A stretch of 64,000 bases of DNA. Origin: Anthropogastromicrobium sp963652495 (GTDB taxonomy: Bacteria; Bacillota; Clostridia; Lachnospirales; Lachnospiraceae). Below are positions 33,652-42,352 of the stretch, in pieces. Numbering within the stretch: the stretch's first letter is position 1; each line of letters opens with the position of its first letter. The notes under the pieces are model-generated. The model ran no database searches and was not told where the DNA came from. It saw only the letters and a list, made by a program, of their open reading frames with translations. A program made the position numbers and the translations under genes. The DNA lies in assembly GCA_963652495.1 (NCBI GenBank), contig CAVJTU010000006.1:1-64000 (forward strand). Direction: 5' to 3'.

Positions 33652-34272
33652 ATGATGTATCAGGTCGATTGTTCCGTTTTGCTGGACGGAAAAAAATTTT
33701 ATGAGATGTCCATCTGGAATATGTACTGCAGAAAGAAAAGCTATGTCATGCTGAACGTACTTATGTATGCATTTTCCTTATTAATGATGTCATCCGCACT
33801 TCCGCAGATCCTGACAGGAAGCAGCAACACTGCGATCATAAACGGAGGTATGGGCTTTATCTTATTTGTTCTCGTGGTTTATATGAATGTCAGCCACATC
33901 AGCCGTTTTAAGAAGGCAGCTCAGAACGAGGAGTGGTTAAAGAAGACAGGAAAGCACATCCGTATCACAAGAGAGCAGATTGTAAACTACCGCATCGAGG
34001 CACAGGACGAGCGCAAGTATGAGTGGTCACAGGTGCTCGGTGCCTACAACCGCAAGGATGAGGTTGTTCTGTGTACAAAGAAGGACGAGCAGATTATGAC
34101 GCTCGACAAGTCAAAGCTTTCCGAAAGCGAGATGAAGTTTATCACCGATATCATTGACGAAAAGCATCTGTGGAGAACTACAATGCCGCTTCGCACGGTT
34201 TGGGTGATGTTTGGAGCAGTTACAGTGGTCGGCATTATGTGGATTGTGCAGGCCGTCATGAAGGTGATGTAA
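33652..34272 (+). CDS. Membrane protein of unknown function, YcxB-like domain
   Basis: About 206 aa. Two closely spaced transmembrane helices (about residues 32-52 and 60-80), a cytoplasmic beta-rich domain (ITREQIVNYRIEAQDERKYEWSQVLGAY... and LDKSKLSESEMKFI), and a final helix (WVMFGAVTVVGIMWIVQAVM). Helix pair plus W-S-x-V motif resemble YcxB-like C-terminal domain proteins, whose function is unknown. I choose the ATG at 33652, following AAGAGGA; the frame upstream runs through a hairpin. It sits between hemW and the heat-shock operon with no evident link to either. Confidence 0.72.
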   Translation: MMYQVDCSVLLDGKKFYEMSIWNMYCRKKSYVMLNVLMYAFSLLMMSSALPQILTGSSNTAIINGGMGFILFVLVVYMNVSHISRFKKAAQNEEWLKKTGKHIRITREQIVNYRIEAQDERKYEWSQVLGAYNRKDEVVLCTKKDEQIMTLDKSKLSESEMKFITDIIDEKHLWRTTMPLRTVWVMFGAVTVVGIMWIVQAVMKVM

Positions 34273-34453
34273 GATGCAGTCCGGAAGTTTCACTTTTGGG
34301 GCGATTCGACAAATGACTGTGCCAGTCTCACTTCTTAATTTATAGGTAGTAAGCGTTTATCCTGAAAAGGGATAGACGCTTTCACTTTTTTGGTACATTT
34401 TTGTCAGAAGCCTCACTTCAAAAAATATTCACAACTTTTTTTCCGAAAACGTC

Positions 34454-34482
34454 TTGACAATACGTTCCAATAGTGCTATTTT
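34454..34482 (+). promoter_or_regulatory. Promoter of the hrcA operon
   Basis: Perfect -35 TTGACA at 34454-34459; with a 17-nt spacer the -10 would be TATTTT (34477-34482), while a better TATAAT lies at 34482-34487 with 22 nt. Either way the CIRCE element falls on the transcript start. Confidence 0.7.
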
Positions 34483-34489
34483 ATAATCG

Positions 34490-34516
34490 TTAGCACTCAG
34501 GAACGACGAGTGCTAA
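34490..34516 (+). promoter_or_regulatory. CIRCE operator (HrcA binding site)
   Basis: TTAGCACTC-N9-GAGTGCTAA, a perfect match to the consensus at 34490-34498 and 34508-34516. It is 29 nt ahead of hrcA and shows that HrcA represses its own operon. Confidence 0.98.
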
Positions 34517-34544
34517 TAGAAACAAAGGAAAAGGAAGTGAGCTT

Positions 34545-35597
34545 TTGGAACTGGATGACAGAAAATGGAAGATTTTTACCGCTATCATTAAAAATTATCT
34601 GGAGACCGGCGAACCGGTAGGCTCACGCACGATTTCCAAGTATACCGATTTGAACTTAAGTTCCGCTACCATCCGAAACGAGATGGCAGATCTCGAAGAG
34701 ATGGGACTGATTATTCAGCCGCATACCTCTGCCGGACGAATCCCGTCGGATAAAGGCTATCGTCTGTATGTGGATCACCTGATGAAGACACGTGAAAAGG
34801 AAAACAACGAACTTCAGGAGGTTGTAGTCAAGAGAGTTGACCGGCTGGAGCTTTTACTAAAGCAGATGGTCAAAGTTCTTGCAGCAAATACCAACTATGC
34901 GACGATGATTACAGGGCCGCAGGTTGGTGCCAACAAATTAAAGTTCTTGCAGCTTTCACGAATGGAAGCAGGAAAGCTGTTAGCGGTTATCGTAGTTGAA
35001 GGAAATCTTGTGAAGAACACGATCTTAAACATCGATACCGATATCAGTGAAGAAGAACTTCTGAAATTGAATGTTCTCATCAACAGTGCTTTGAACGGTC
35101 TGACGATTGACCAGATTAATCTGGGCATCATCACTCAGTTAAAAGAGCAGGCGGGAGACTACAGCTGTGTTGTCGGCAGTGTGCTCGAAGCGATTGCGGA
35201 GGCAATCAAGCACGAATCGGCACCGGTGATCTACACTAGTGGTGCCAACAATATATTCCGTTACCCGGAGCTTTCAGATGAGAAGAATGCACAGCGTTTG
35301 ATCTCCACTTTTGAGGAAAAAGAAGAGTTGGCAAAGCTTCTTGAAGACAATTCAGAAAAGACTTCAAGGAACGGTTTGGAAGACAGTTCGGGCATTCAGG
35401 TTTATATCGGCGAGGAAAATGGTATGCAGGACATGAAGGACTGCAGTGTGGTGACAGCCAGATATGATCTGGGTGATGGCGTTCAGGGAACTCTCGGTGT
35501 GGTCGGACCGAAGCGTATGGATTACGAAAAGGTCGTAGGCACATTGAAAAATTTAAGGGAACAGCTGGATGCGATTTATAAAAAGAATGAACCTTAG
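34545..35597 (+). CDS. hrcA: Heat-inducible transcription repressor HrcA
   Basis: Repressor of class I heat-shock genes through CIRCE; folding of HrcA by GroEL links its activity to the load of unfolded protein. N-terminal winged helix (residues 1-75: SSATIRNEMADLEEMGLI and HTSAGRIPSDKGYR), then the HrcA domain. TTG start at 34545 with AAGGAAG upstream; no ATG fits. 350 aa, normal. First gene of the hrcA-grpE-dnaK-dnaJ operon. Confidence 0.97.
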   Translation: MELDDRKWKIFTAIIKNYLETGEPVGSRTISKYTDLNLSSATIRNEMADLEEMGLIIQPHTSAGRIPSDKGYRLYVDHLMKTREKENNELQEVVVKRVDRLELLLKQMVKVLAANTNYATMITGPQVGANKLKFLQLSRMEAGKLLAVIVVEGNLVKNTILNIDTDISEEELLKLNVLINSALNGLTIDQINLGIITQLKEQAGDYSCVVGSVLEAIAEAIKHESAPVIYTSGANNIFRYPELSDEKNAQRLISTFEEKEELAKLLEDNSEKTSRNGLEDSSGIQVYIGEENGMQDMKDCSVVTARYDLGDGVQGTLGVVGPKRMDYEKVVGTLKNLREQLDAIYKKNEP

Positions 35598-35669
35598 GTT
35601 AGACCTGAGTAATGATCCTGAGAGAAAGCAGTAGCAAACTCAATCAGGAGATAGAAAGGCGGATATATC

Positions 35670-36296
35670 GTGACAGATATGGAAAAAGAAACAGTTACGG
35701 ACGAGATTCTGGAGGAGACTGAGCAGGAGGCTGTTGAGGATATCAGCGAACAGACTGAGGCAGAGGCTTCTGAGGAACAGCCGGAAGACAAGGATGCGCA
35801 GGCTGACGATAAGAGTGATAAGAAGCGCCTCTTTGGCAAGAAGAAGGATAAGAAAGATAAGCAGATCGAAGAACTGACTGCACAGCTTGAGGATTTAAGA
35901 AAGCGCAATCTTGCAGAGTTTGAAAACTTCCGCAAGAGAAGCGAAAAAGAAAAATCCACCATGTTTGATATGGGTGCGAAGTCCGTTATCGAGAAGCTTC
36001 TTCCGATTATAGATAACTTCGAGCGTGGATTTGCAGGTGTCAGCGAAGAGCAGATGAGCGATCCATTTGTGAGCGGTATGGATATGGTTTACAAGCAGAT
36101 GCAAAAAGCACTTGCCGATATGGGTGTTGAGCCGATTGAAGCAGTTGGCAAGCCATTTGATCCGAATTTGCACAATGCTGTAATGCATATCGAGGATGAG
36201 AACCTTGGTGAGAATACAGTAGCTCAGGAGTTCCAGAAGGGTTACTCCTATCATGGAACCGTCGTAAGACATTCCATGGTACAGGTTGCAAACTAA
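35670..36296 (+). CDS. grpE: Nucleotide exchange factor GrpE
   Basis: Exchanges ADP for ATP on DnaK. Residues 1-60 are very acidic and disordered, followed by a basic patch (KKRLFGKKKDKKDKQ), the long coiled coil (LTAQLEDLRKRNLAEFENFRKR) and the beta-wing domain ending GYSYHGTVVRHSMVQV. GTG start at 35670 preceded by AAAGGCGG about 7 nt away; an ATG nine bases later is less well placed. 208 aa. Confidence 0.97.
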   Translation: MTDMEKETVTDEILEETEQEAVEDISEQTEAEASEEQPEDKDAQADDKSDKKRLFGKKKDKKDKQIEELTAQLEDLRKRNLAEFENFRKRSEKEKSTMFDMGAKSVIEKLLPIIDNFERGFAGVSEEQMSDPFVSGMDMVYKQMQKALADMGVEPIEAVGKPFDPNLHNAVMHIEDENLGENTVAQEFQKGYSYHGTVVRHSMVQVAN

Positions 36297-36354
36297 GTTT
36301 GAAACTGGCAGAAAAGCCGGTGAAGAACAGGCATATAAATTAAGCATATTAGAC

Positions 36355-36368
36355 GCAGCGAAAGCTGC
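36355..36368 (+). promoter_or_regulatory. GNRA-capped hairpin between grpE and dnaK
   Basis: GCAGC-GAAA-GCTGC, a short stem with a stable GAAA tetraloop in the 134-nt gap before dnaK. A likely RNA processing or stability element in the polycistronic message. Confidence 0.45.
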
Positions 36369-36430
36369 ATATTTGATAAAGAAAGATTGGATTACAAAAC
36401 AAAAAGATCAATCTAGGAGGAAATTAGATT

Positions 36431-38290
36431 ATGGGAAAGATTATTGGTATTGACTTAGGTACTACAAACTCTTGCGTAGCAGTTATGGAAGGTGGAAAGC
36501 CGGTAGTTGTTACAAATACAGAAGGTGTTCGTACTACACCATCCGTTGTTGCATTCACAAAGACTGGTGAGCGTCTGGTAGGTGAGCCGGCAAAGCGTCA
36601 GGCAGTTACCAATGCAGATCATACCATTTCTTCTATTAAGAGACACATGGGTACTGATTATAAGGTTAGCATTGATGGCAAGCAGTATACTCCTCAGGAG
36701 ATTTCCGCAATGATTCTTCAGAAGTTAAAGGCAGATGCAGAGGCTTATCTGGGTGAGAAGGTAACAGAGGCAGTTATCACTGTTCCGGCATATTTCAACG
36801 ATGCACAGCGTCAGGCAACCAAGGATGCCGGTAAGATCGCAGGTCTTGATGTAAAGCGTATCATCAACGAGCCTACCGCAGCAGCTTTGGCATACGGTCT
36901 TGACAATGAGCATGAGCAGAAAATCATGGTATATGACCTTGGCGGCGGTACATTCGATGTTTCAATCATCGAGATAGGTGATGGCGTTATCGAAGTATTA
37001 GCAACCGCAGGTGACAACCACTTAGGCGGAGATGATTTTGATAATAAGGTTACTCAGTGGATGTTAGATGAGTTCAAGAAGGCTGAGGGCGTTGATTTGT
37101 CCAACGATAAGATGGCACTTCAGAGATTAAAGGAAGCAGCAGAGAAGGCAAAGAAGGAGCTGTCTACCGCTACTACCACAAATATCAACCTTCCGTTTAT
37201 CACTGCTACTTCTGAGGGACCAAAGCACTTAGATATGACTTTGACAAGAGCAAAGTTTGATGAGCTGACCGCAGATCTGATCGCTCGTACTGAGAGACCA
37301 GTAAGAGAGGCTCTTGAGGGCGCTGGACTGACCGCATCCGAGTTGGATAAGGTTCTTCTGGTAGGTGGTTCCACACGTATGATCTCCGCACAGGATAAGG
37401 TTCGTGCACTGACCGGCAAGGAGCCGTCCAAGACTCTGAACCCAGATGAGTGTGTTGCAATCGGTGCTTCTATTCAGGGTGGTAAGTTAGCTGGCGATGC
37501 TGGTGCCGGAGACATCCTTCTGCTGGATGTTACCCCGTTAACCCTTTCGATCGAGACCATGGGAGGTGTTGCTACTCACCTGATCGAGAGAAATACCACC
37601 ATCCCGACAAAGAAGAGTCAGATCTTCTCTACCGCAGCAGATAACCAGACCGCAGTAGATATCAACGTTGTACAGGGTGAGAGACAGTTCGCACGTGACA
37701 ACAAGTCCCTTGGACAGTTCCGTCTGGATGGTATCGCACCGGCAAGAAGAGGTGTTCCGCAGATCGAGGTTACTTTCGATATTGATGCAAATGGTATTGT
37801 AAATGTATCCGCTAAGGATCTTGGAACCGGCAAGGAGCAGCACATCACGATCACCGCAGGCTCCAACATGTCTGATTCCGATATCGAGAAGGCTGTTAAG
37901 GAAGCAGCTGAGTTCGAGGCACAGGATAAGGCTCGTAAGGAAGGTGTAGATGCTCGTAATGAGGCAGATTCCTTCGTATTCCAGACTGAGAATGCAATGA
38001 AGGAAGTTGGCGACAAGCTGGATCCGACCTTAAAGGGTCAGGTAGAGACCGATCTTCAGGCACTGAAGGATCTGATCGCATCTACCGATATCAACAACGT
38101 AACACCGGATCAGACTGAGCAGTTAAAGGCTAAGACTGAGACCTTAAAGAGTAGTGCACAGCAGCTGTTTACAAAGATGTATGAGCAGGCACAGGCAGCT
38201 CAGGGCGGCGCACAGGCAGGCCCGGATATGAATGCCGGTGCAGGTTCCTCCTCCGATGATGTTGTTGACGGAGATTATAAGGAAGTTTAA
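36431..38290 (+). CDS. dnaK: Chaperone DnaK (Hsp70)
   Basis: ATP-dependent chaperone. MGKIIGIDLGTTNSCVAVMEGG at the N-terminus, IINEPTAAALAYG and DLGGGTFDVS in the nucleotide-binding domain, the linker DILLLDVTPLTLSIETMGG, substrate-binding domain, and a C-terminal Gly/Ala/Gln-rich tail ending DDVVDGDYKEV. 619 aa with the shorter Gram-positive nucleotide-binding domain. AGGAGG is 10 nt before the ATG. Confidence 0.99.
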   Translation: MGKIIGIDLGTTNSCVAVMEGGKPVVVTNTEGVRTTPSVVAFTKTGERLVGEPAKRQAVTNADHTISSIKRHMGTDYKVSIDGKQYTPQEISAMILQKLKADAEAYLGEKVTEAVITVPAYFNDAQRQATKDAGKIAGLDVKRIINEPTAAALAYGLDNEHEQKIMVYDLGGGTFDVSIIEIGDGVIEVLATAGDNHLGGDDFDNKVTQWMLDEFKKAEGVDLSNDKMALQRLKEAAEKAKKELSTATTTNINLPFITATSEGPKHLDMTLTRAKFDELTADLIARTERPVREALEGAGLTASELDKVLLVGGSTRMISAQDKVRALTGKEPSKTLNPDECVAIGASIQGGKLAGDAGAGDILLLDVTPLTLSIETMGGVATHLIERNTTIPTKKSQIFSTAADNQTAVDINVVQGERQFARDNKSLGQFRLDGIAPARRGVPQIEVTFDIDANGIVNVSAKDLGTGKEQHITITAGSNMSDSDIEKAVKEAAEFEAQDKARKEGVDARNEADSFVFQTENAMKEVGDKLDPTLKGQVETDLQALKDLIASTDINNVTPDQTEQLKAKTETLKSSAQQLFTKMYEQAQAAQGGAQAGPDMNAGAGSSSDDVVDGDYKEV

Positions 38291-38404
38291 TTAGACGGTT
38301 GATGGAAAATATCGACTGTGAATTAAGACAAATGATCCAAAAGCGCAAAAGGCATGATCTGCGAGTTGGAAAAACAGATCAAAGCGAAAATTAGTAAGAT
38401 AAAA

Positions 38405-38445
38405 ATGGCATTGCTCTTGGAGAAATTCTCCAGGAGTTTTGCCAT
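38405..38445 (+). promoter_or_regulatory. Long hairpin between dnaK and dnaJ
   Basis: ATGGCATTGCTCTTGGAGAA pairs with TTCTCCAGGAGTTTTGCCAT with about four mismatches, an imperfect 20-bp stem without a T-run. The dnaK-dnaJ gap is 228 nt, long for this operon. The structure could set the ratio of DnaK to DnaJ by partial termination or mRNA processing. Confidence 0.6.
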
Positions 38446-38518
38446 GTTAAGAGTAGAAAAGTATTGGTAGCCCTTTTGGCCAAAGCGGCTTTGAGCGGTT
38501 GCCCAGATGGGAGTATTT

Positions 38519-39673
38519 ATGGCAGAGAAGAGAGATTACTACGAAGTCCTTGGTGTAGCGAAGGACGCTGATGATGCCGCCATAAAAAAGGCATACAGAG
38601 AGATTGCCAAGAAGTATCATCCGGATATTAACCCGAGCGCAGAAGCTGCAGATATTTTTAAAGAGGCCTCAGAGGCTTACAGTGTATTAAGTGATAAAGA
38701 AAAACGTGCGCAGTATGATCAGTTTGGTCATGCGGCATTTGATGGCAGCGGCGGAGGCTACAGCGGTGGCTTCAGCGGATTTAGCGGCGATATGGGAGAT
38801 ATCTTTGGCGATATTTTCGGCGATATCTTTGGAGGCGGAAGAAGCAGAAGAAATGATGGACCAATGAAGGGTGCAAACCTTCGTACCGCGGTTCGCATCA
38901 CTTTTGATGAGTCCGTAAAGGGCTGCGAGAAGGAACTGAAATTAAATCTCAAGGATCCATGCCCGACCTGCCATGGCTCAGGAGCAAAACCGGGAACCTC
39001 TCCGATTACCTGTCCAAAGTGTCAGGGACGCGGACAGGTTACGATCACTCAGCAGTCTATGTTTGGTATGGTTCGTAACGTTCAGGTCTGCCCGGATTGT
39101 CACGGAAGCGGAAAGATCATCAAGGAGAAGTGTACCGACTGTCGTGGTACCGGCTATCTGACCAAGTTAAAGACTATTCAGGTAACGATTCCGGCCGGTA
39201 TTGACAATGGTCAGAGTATCCGTATCCGTGGAAAGGGTGAGCCGGGTGTAAACGGCGGCGAGTGGGGCGATCTGCTTGTTGAGGTTACTGTATCCCAGCA
39301 CCCGATTTTCAGACGTCAGGATTATGATATTTTCTCTACTGTTCCGGTATCCTTTGTACAGGCAGCACTTGGTGCAACGATTCGGATTGATACAGTCGAT
39401 GGTCAGGTTGAGTATGAGTTAAAGGCCGGTACGCAGACCGATACACAGGTGCGTTTAAGAGGCAAGGGTGTTCCGAGTCTGCGCAACAAGAATGTGCGCG
39501 GTGATCATTATGTTACTTTTGTCGTACAGGTTCCGACCAGCATGACAAAGGAACAAAAGGAAGCACTGCAGGCATTCGATGAGGCAATGAACGGAAGAGC
39601 GACTGCAAATCAGACAACCGCAAAGAAAAAGCATCCAATCAAGGATTTCTTTGAAAAAGAGAAAGACAAATAA
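38519..39673 (+). CDS. dnaJ: Chaperone DnaJ (Hsp40, type A)
   Basis: Co-chaperone that stimulates DnaK ATPase and delivers substrates. J domain (residues 1-70) with HPD in KKYHPDINP, Gly/Phe-rich region (about 75-110), four zinc-binding CxxCxGxG repeats (CPTCHGSG, CPKCQGRG, CPDCHGSG, CTDCRGTG), and the C-terminal domain. Start ATG 38519 (MAEKRDYYEVLG) has GGGAG 5 nt upstream; the ATG four codons earlier lacks one. About 384 aa. Last gene of the heat-shock operon. Confidence 0.98.
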   Translation: MAEKRDYYEVLGVAKDADDAAIKKAYREIAKKYHPDINPSAEAADIFKEASEAYSVLSDKEKRAQYDQFGHAAFDGSGGGYSGGFSGFSGDMGDIFGDIFGDIFGGGRSRRNDGPMKGANLRTAVRITFDESVKGCEKELKLNLKDPCPTCHGSGAKPGTSPITCPKCQGRGQVTITQQSMFGMVRNVQVCPDCHGSGKIIKEKCTDCRGTGYLTKLKTIQVTIPAGIDNGQSIRIRGKGEPGVNGGEWGDLLVEVTVSQHPIFRRQDYDIFSTVPVSFVQAALGATIRIDTVDGQVEYELKAGTQTDTQVRLRGKGVPSLRNKNVRGDHYVTFVVQVPTSMTKEQKEALQAFDEAMNGRATANQTTAKKKHPIKDFFEKEKDK

Positions 39674-39693
39674 ATGGAGTTGTAATATGCAGG

Positions 39694-39743
39694 AAGAGCT
39701 GTTGCAAATGGGTATAATCACCCACGGAGCAGCAGCTCTTTTT
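39694..39743 (+). terminator. Terminator of the hrcA-dnaJ operon
   Basis: AAGAGCTGTTGC pairs with GCAGCAGCTCTT, with an inner GGGT/ACCC pairing, followed by TTTT. Confidence 0.9.
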
Positions 39744-39779
39744 CGTATATCAAAAAAATAGAGACAGAAGGGCAACAAT

Positions 39780-40280
39780 ATGGACACGATAACAATACGA
39801 AAGGCACGGATGTCGGATCTCAATCAAATGATGGAAATTTATGCCGAGGCAAAGCGCTTCATGGACAGTACCGGGAATACGACACAGTGGAAAAAAGGCC
39901 ATCCGACGCGCGAAATGATTCAGGCAGATATTACAAATGGATGCATTTTTGTCTGTACAGGAAAAGACGATATCCCTCATGCCGCATTTAAATTTCTGGT
40001 CGGAGAAGACCCAACATATCGCGTGATCGAGCAGGGCAGTTGGAAAAACGATAATACCTACGGAACCATTCACCGCGTTGCAAGTGATGGAATAGTAAAA
40101 GGCATATTCTCAAAGATAGTAACCTTTTGCGAAGCCATTTGTCCGGAGCTGCGCGCCGATACGCACGAGAACAACCACGTCATGCAGCATCTGCTTGAGA
40201 AAAATGGGTTCGAGCGCTGCGGCATTATCTATGTAGACGACGGCTCACCGCGATTCGCTTATCAGCGCTGTGCGCGATAA
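39780..40280 (+). CDS. GNAT-family N-acetyltransferase
   Basis: Acetyl-CoA-dependent acyltransferase of unknown substrate, 166 aa. N-terminal TIRKARMSDLNQMMEIYAEAKRFMDSTGNTTQW is the typical GNAT beginning; later TYGTIHRVASDGIVKGIFSKIV corresponds to the acetyl-CoA-binding motif A region and LRADTHENNHVMQHLLEKNGFERCGIIYVDDGSPRFAYQR to motif B with the usual DTHxxNxxMQxxLEKxGF sequence. Preceded by the heat-shock terminator; a separate gene. Confidence 0.93.
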   Translation: MDTITIRKARMSDLNQMMEIYAEAKRFMDSTGNTTQWKKGHPTREMIQADITNGCIFVCTGKDDIPHAAFKFLVGEDPTYRVIEQGSWKNDNTYGTIHRVASDGIVKGIFSKIVTFCEAICPELRADTHENNHVMQHLLEKNGFERCGIIYVDDGSPRFAYQRCAR

Positions 40281-40307
40281 AACAGATCGTTCGTGGAAGC
40301 GATTGTA

Positions 40308-40338
40308 ACCTAGACTAGCGGTGAGACGAACCGCGTGG
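40308..40338 (+). repeat. Family B repeat fragment (head module)
   Basis: AACCTAGACTAGCGGTGAGACGA matches the head of copy 2 (TCTAGATTAGCGGTGAGACGA). The rest of the element is missing or has diverged; the response regulator's ribosome binding site follows. Confidence 0.5.
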
Positions 40339-40367
40339 CATTAAAGTTCCGGGAGGAAAAGAAGAAA

Positions 40368-41048
40368 ATGACAAAAATACTACTGGTAGAGGACGACTAC
40401 CAAATCGCCGCATACCTCGGCGAGCTGCTTCAGGCAGAGGGCTTCGATACGCAGATTGCGGGCTCCAAAAAAGAGGCGAGCGACTGCCTTCTGGCGCAGG
40501 TATTTGACTTGGTGCTCCTTGATGTGAGTCTGCCAGATGGAAACGGCTTCTCCATCTGCGCAGAAATCAAACGAGAGTACGAGCTTCCGGTGATCTTTTT
40601 GACCGCATCGGGTGACGAGTACAGCGTAGTTGCAGGTCTTGATATGGGAGCAGACGACTACATCGCCAAGCCATTTCGTCCACGTGAACTGATTTCAAGA
40701 ATCCGCTCGGTGCTTCGCCGCTGCAAAAAAGAGCAGCGTATTTTAAGCTGTGGCGACCTTCGCGTCAATGTGTCTTCAGCAACCGTGTCAAAAGGCGAAA
40801 AAGAGCTGTTTTTATCGGCGCTCGAGTATCGTTTGCTGCTTCTTTTGATGCAAAACAAAGGTCAGATTCTGACGAGAAATCAACTGCTTGAGGAAATCTG
40901 GGATGCGTCTGGCGAGTATGTCAATGACAATACGCTGTCCGTGTACATGAAGCGTTTGCGTGAGAAGATCGAGGAAAATCCACAGAATCCGCGGCTGCTT
41001 CATACGATTCGCGGTATCGGGTACCGCATGGAAGATCGGACAGAGTAA
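40368..41048 (+). CDS. OmpR-family response regulator (BceR-like)
   Basis: DNA-binding regulator controlled by the next gene's kinase. Receiver domain with acidic pocket Glu8-Asp9-Asp10, phospho-acceptor Asp52 in LLDVSLPDG, Lys101 in AKPF; C-terminal winged helix (about 130-226) with the YRLLLLLMQNKGQILTRNQLLEEIW and RGIGYRM segments. I choose ATG 40368, preceded by GGGAGG at 40351-40356. The neighbourhood, kinase with two helices and a following FtsX-type ABC transporter, is that of antimicrobial peptide-sensing BceRS modules. Confidence 0.93.
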   Translation: MTKILLVEDDYQIAAYLGELLQAEGFDTQIAGSKKEASDCLLAQVFDLVLLDVSLPDGNGFSICAEIKREYELPVIFLTASGDEYSVVAGLDMGADDYIAKPFRPRELISRIRSVLRRCKKEQRILSCGDLRVNVSSATVSKGEKELFLSALEYRLLLLLMQNKGQILTRNQLLEEIWDASGEYVNDNTLSVYMKRLREKIEENPQNPRLLHTIRGIGYRMEDRTE

Positions 41049-41066
41049 AAAAAGGGGAAACTTCAT

Positions 41067-42065
41067 ATGAGACCAGAATATCATAAATTAATCATGGCAG
41101 ACAGCGCCTTGGCGGCCATCGCACTTCTTGTTTTCTTTGTGTGGGGCTGGCAGGCGGCTGTCTGCATTCTTTTTTCAGCACTTGTGTTGTCGGGCGTGTT
41201 TGTATCCGAGATTCGGCGGCGTGAAAAACAGGCAAACAGGCTCTCTGATGAGATTGATCGCATCCTTTACGGGGAGGAGCACTGGAATCTGGACGATTAC
41301 AGTGAGGGGGAGCTTGCCATCTTGCAGGACAAAGTGCGTAAGCTTGTCATTCGCCTGCGGGAGCAGGCAGACCAGCTTCAAAAGGAAAAGAATTTTCAGG
41401 CGCAGATGATGACAGACATCTCTCATCAGTTAAAGACACCGCTCACCGCCATGCGTCTGATGATCAGCAGCATTCGTAAGCTTGAGGACAGCGGAGAGGA
41501 CGCGGTGCGCCAGCGAGAGCGGCGCCTTACCGAGATGCAGCAGCTTGTCGACCGTGTGGATTCGCTTGTTGTGGTGCTTTTAAAGATGGCAAAGCTCGAT
41601 TCCGGTACGGCCGTTCTCCAGAAAGAGAAGATTCCTATTAAAAAATTGATTTTGCACAGTGCAGAGCCGCTTGCAATATCCATGGATCTTCATGGTGTAG
41701 AGCTGTGTTTGGATGGAAATGACACCGACAGTTTTATCGGTGATTTTAGTTGGAGTGCAGAGGCCATCACCAATATTTTGAAAAATGGAATCGAGCATAT
41801 GGAAAATGGTGGCCATCTGTATGTGAGTTGGCGCGAGACACCGGTTTACAGTGAGATCGTGATTGTGGATGAGGGAAGCGGCATCAGTGAAGAGGATTTA
41901 CCGCATGTTTTTGAGCGCTTTTATCGGGGCAGTGCGGCACGTCACAGCGGATTCGGGGTCGGCATGTCCATGGCGCAGAGCATTTTTTTACGGCAGAATG
42001 GAGGGATTAAGGCGCAGAACCGCAGAGAGGGCGGCGCAGAATTTATCATTCATGTGCGCAAGTGA
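41067..42065 (+). CDS. Intramembrane-sensing histidine kinase (BceS-like)
   Basis: Sensor kinase with two N-terminal transmembrane helices (about 13-28 and 30-47) joined by an almost absent outer loop, the hallmark of intramembrane-sensing kinases that rely on an ABC transporter for signal detection. Phospho-acceptor His120 in DISHQLKTPLTAM; N-box ILKNGIEHM; G-boxes DEGSGI and GFGVGMSMA. 332 aa, typical of the group. 18 nt after the response regulator gene. Confidence 0.93.
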   Translation: MRPEYHKLIMADSALAAIALLVFFVWGWQAAVCILFSALVLSGVFVSEIRRREKQANRLSDEIDRILYGEEHWNLDDYSEGELAILQDKVRKLVIRLREQADQLQKEKNFQAQMMTDISHQLKTPLTAMRLMISSIRKLEDSGEDAVRQRERRLTEMQQLVDRVDSLVVVLLKMAKLDSGTAVLQKEKIPIKKLILHSAEPLAISMDLHGVELCLDGNDTDSFIGDFSWSAEAITNILKNGIEHMENGGHLYVSWRETPVYSEIVIVDEGSGISEEDLPHVFERFYRGSAARHSGFGVGMSMAQSIFLRQNGGIKAQNRREGGAEFIIHVRK

Positions 42066-42105
42066 GGCATGGCTCCCGGAAAGTTACGAAAAGCCCATCG
42101 GCGTA

Positions 42106-42215
42106 ATGGTTTCGTCGGCGTCACTTTTCAGCGATGCCCACTACGCAATTTATTGTGATACTGTATTTTGAGCAGCTCGCTTCAACGTTCCGCCTCGTGA
42201 AAGCCATTCGCCTCA
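42106..42215 (-). repeat. Dispersed intergenic repeat, family B, copy 3 (inverted)
   Basis: The reverse complement of about 42111-42200 reads CGAGGCGGAACGTTGAAGCG, then AGCTGCTCAAAATACAGTAT, and TGGGCATCGCTGAAAAGTGA followed by CGCCGACGAAAC, nearly collinear with 9810-9899 of copy 2. It separates the kinase gene from the transporter genes of the same functional module. Confidence 0.8.
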
Positions 42216-42258
42216 GGGCTTTGCCACGAAGTATTGGCTTGCCTTGTAAATTGCAATA

Positions 42259-42314
42259 GTGACAAAACTGTCACCAAAAAGTAAGTGAGTTGTCACTTAC
42301 AGCGTGTATTGTAA
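42259..42314 (+). promoter_or_regulatory. Inverted repeats upstream of the ABC transporter (BceR-like operator)
   Basis: GTGACA-AAAC-TGTCAC (42259-42274) fits the BceR-type pattern TNACA-N4-TGTAA except for one base. A second palindrome, GTAAGTGA-GTTG-TCACTTAC, follows at 42281-42300, and TTACA (42297-42301)/TGTAA (42310-42314) lies beyond. Direct TGTCAC repeats are 22 bp apart, about two helical turns. Confidence 0.65.
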
Positions 42315-42352
42315 CAACTGAAAACAAAGATTGGAAATCAGGAGGGACGAGA

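Noticed and set aside
35594..35962. Ser-rich 122-aa minus-strand frame over the grpE start
   Set aside because: Reverse reading of the acidic GrpE N-terminus.
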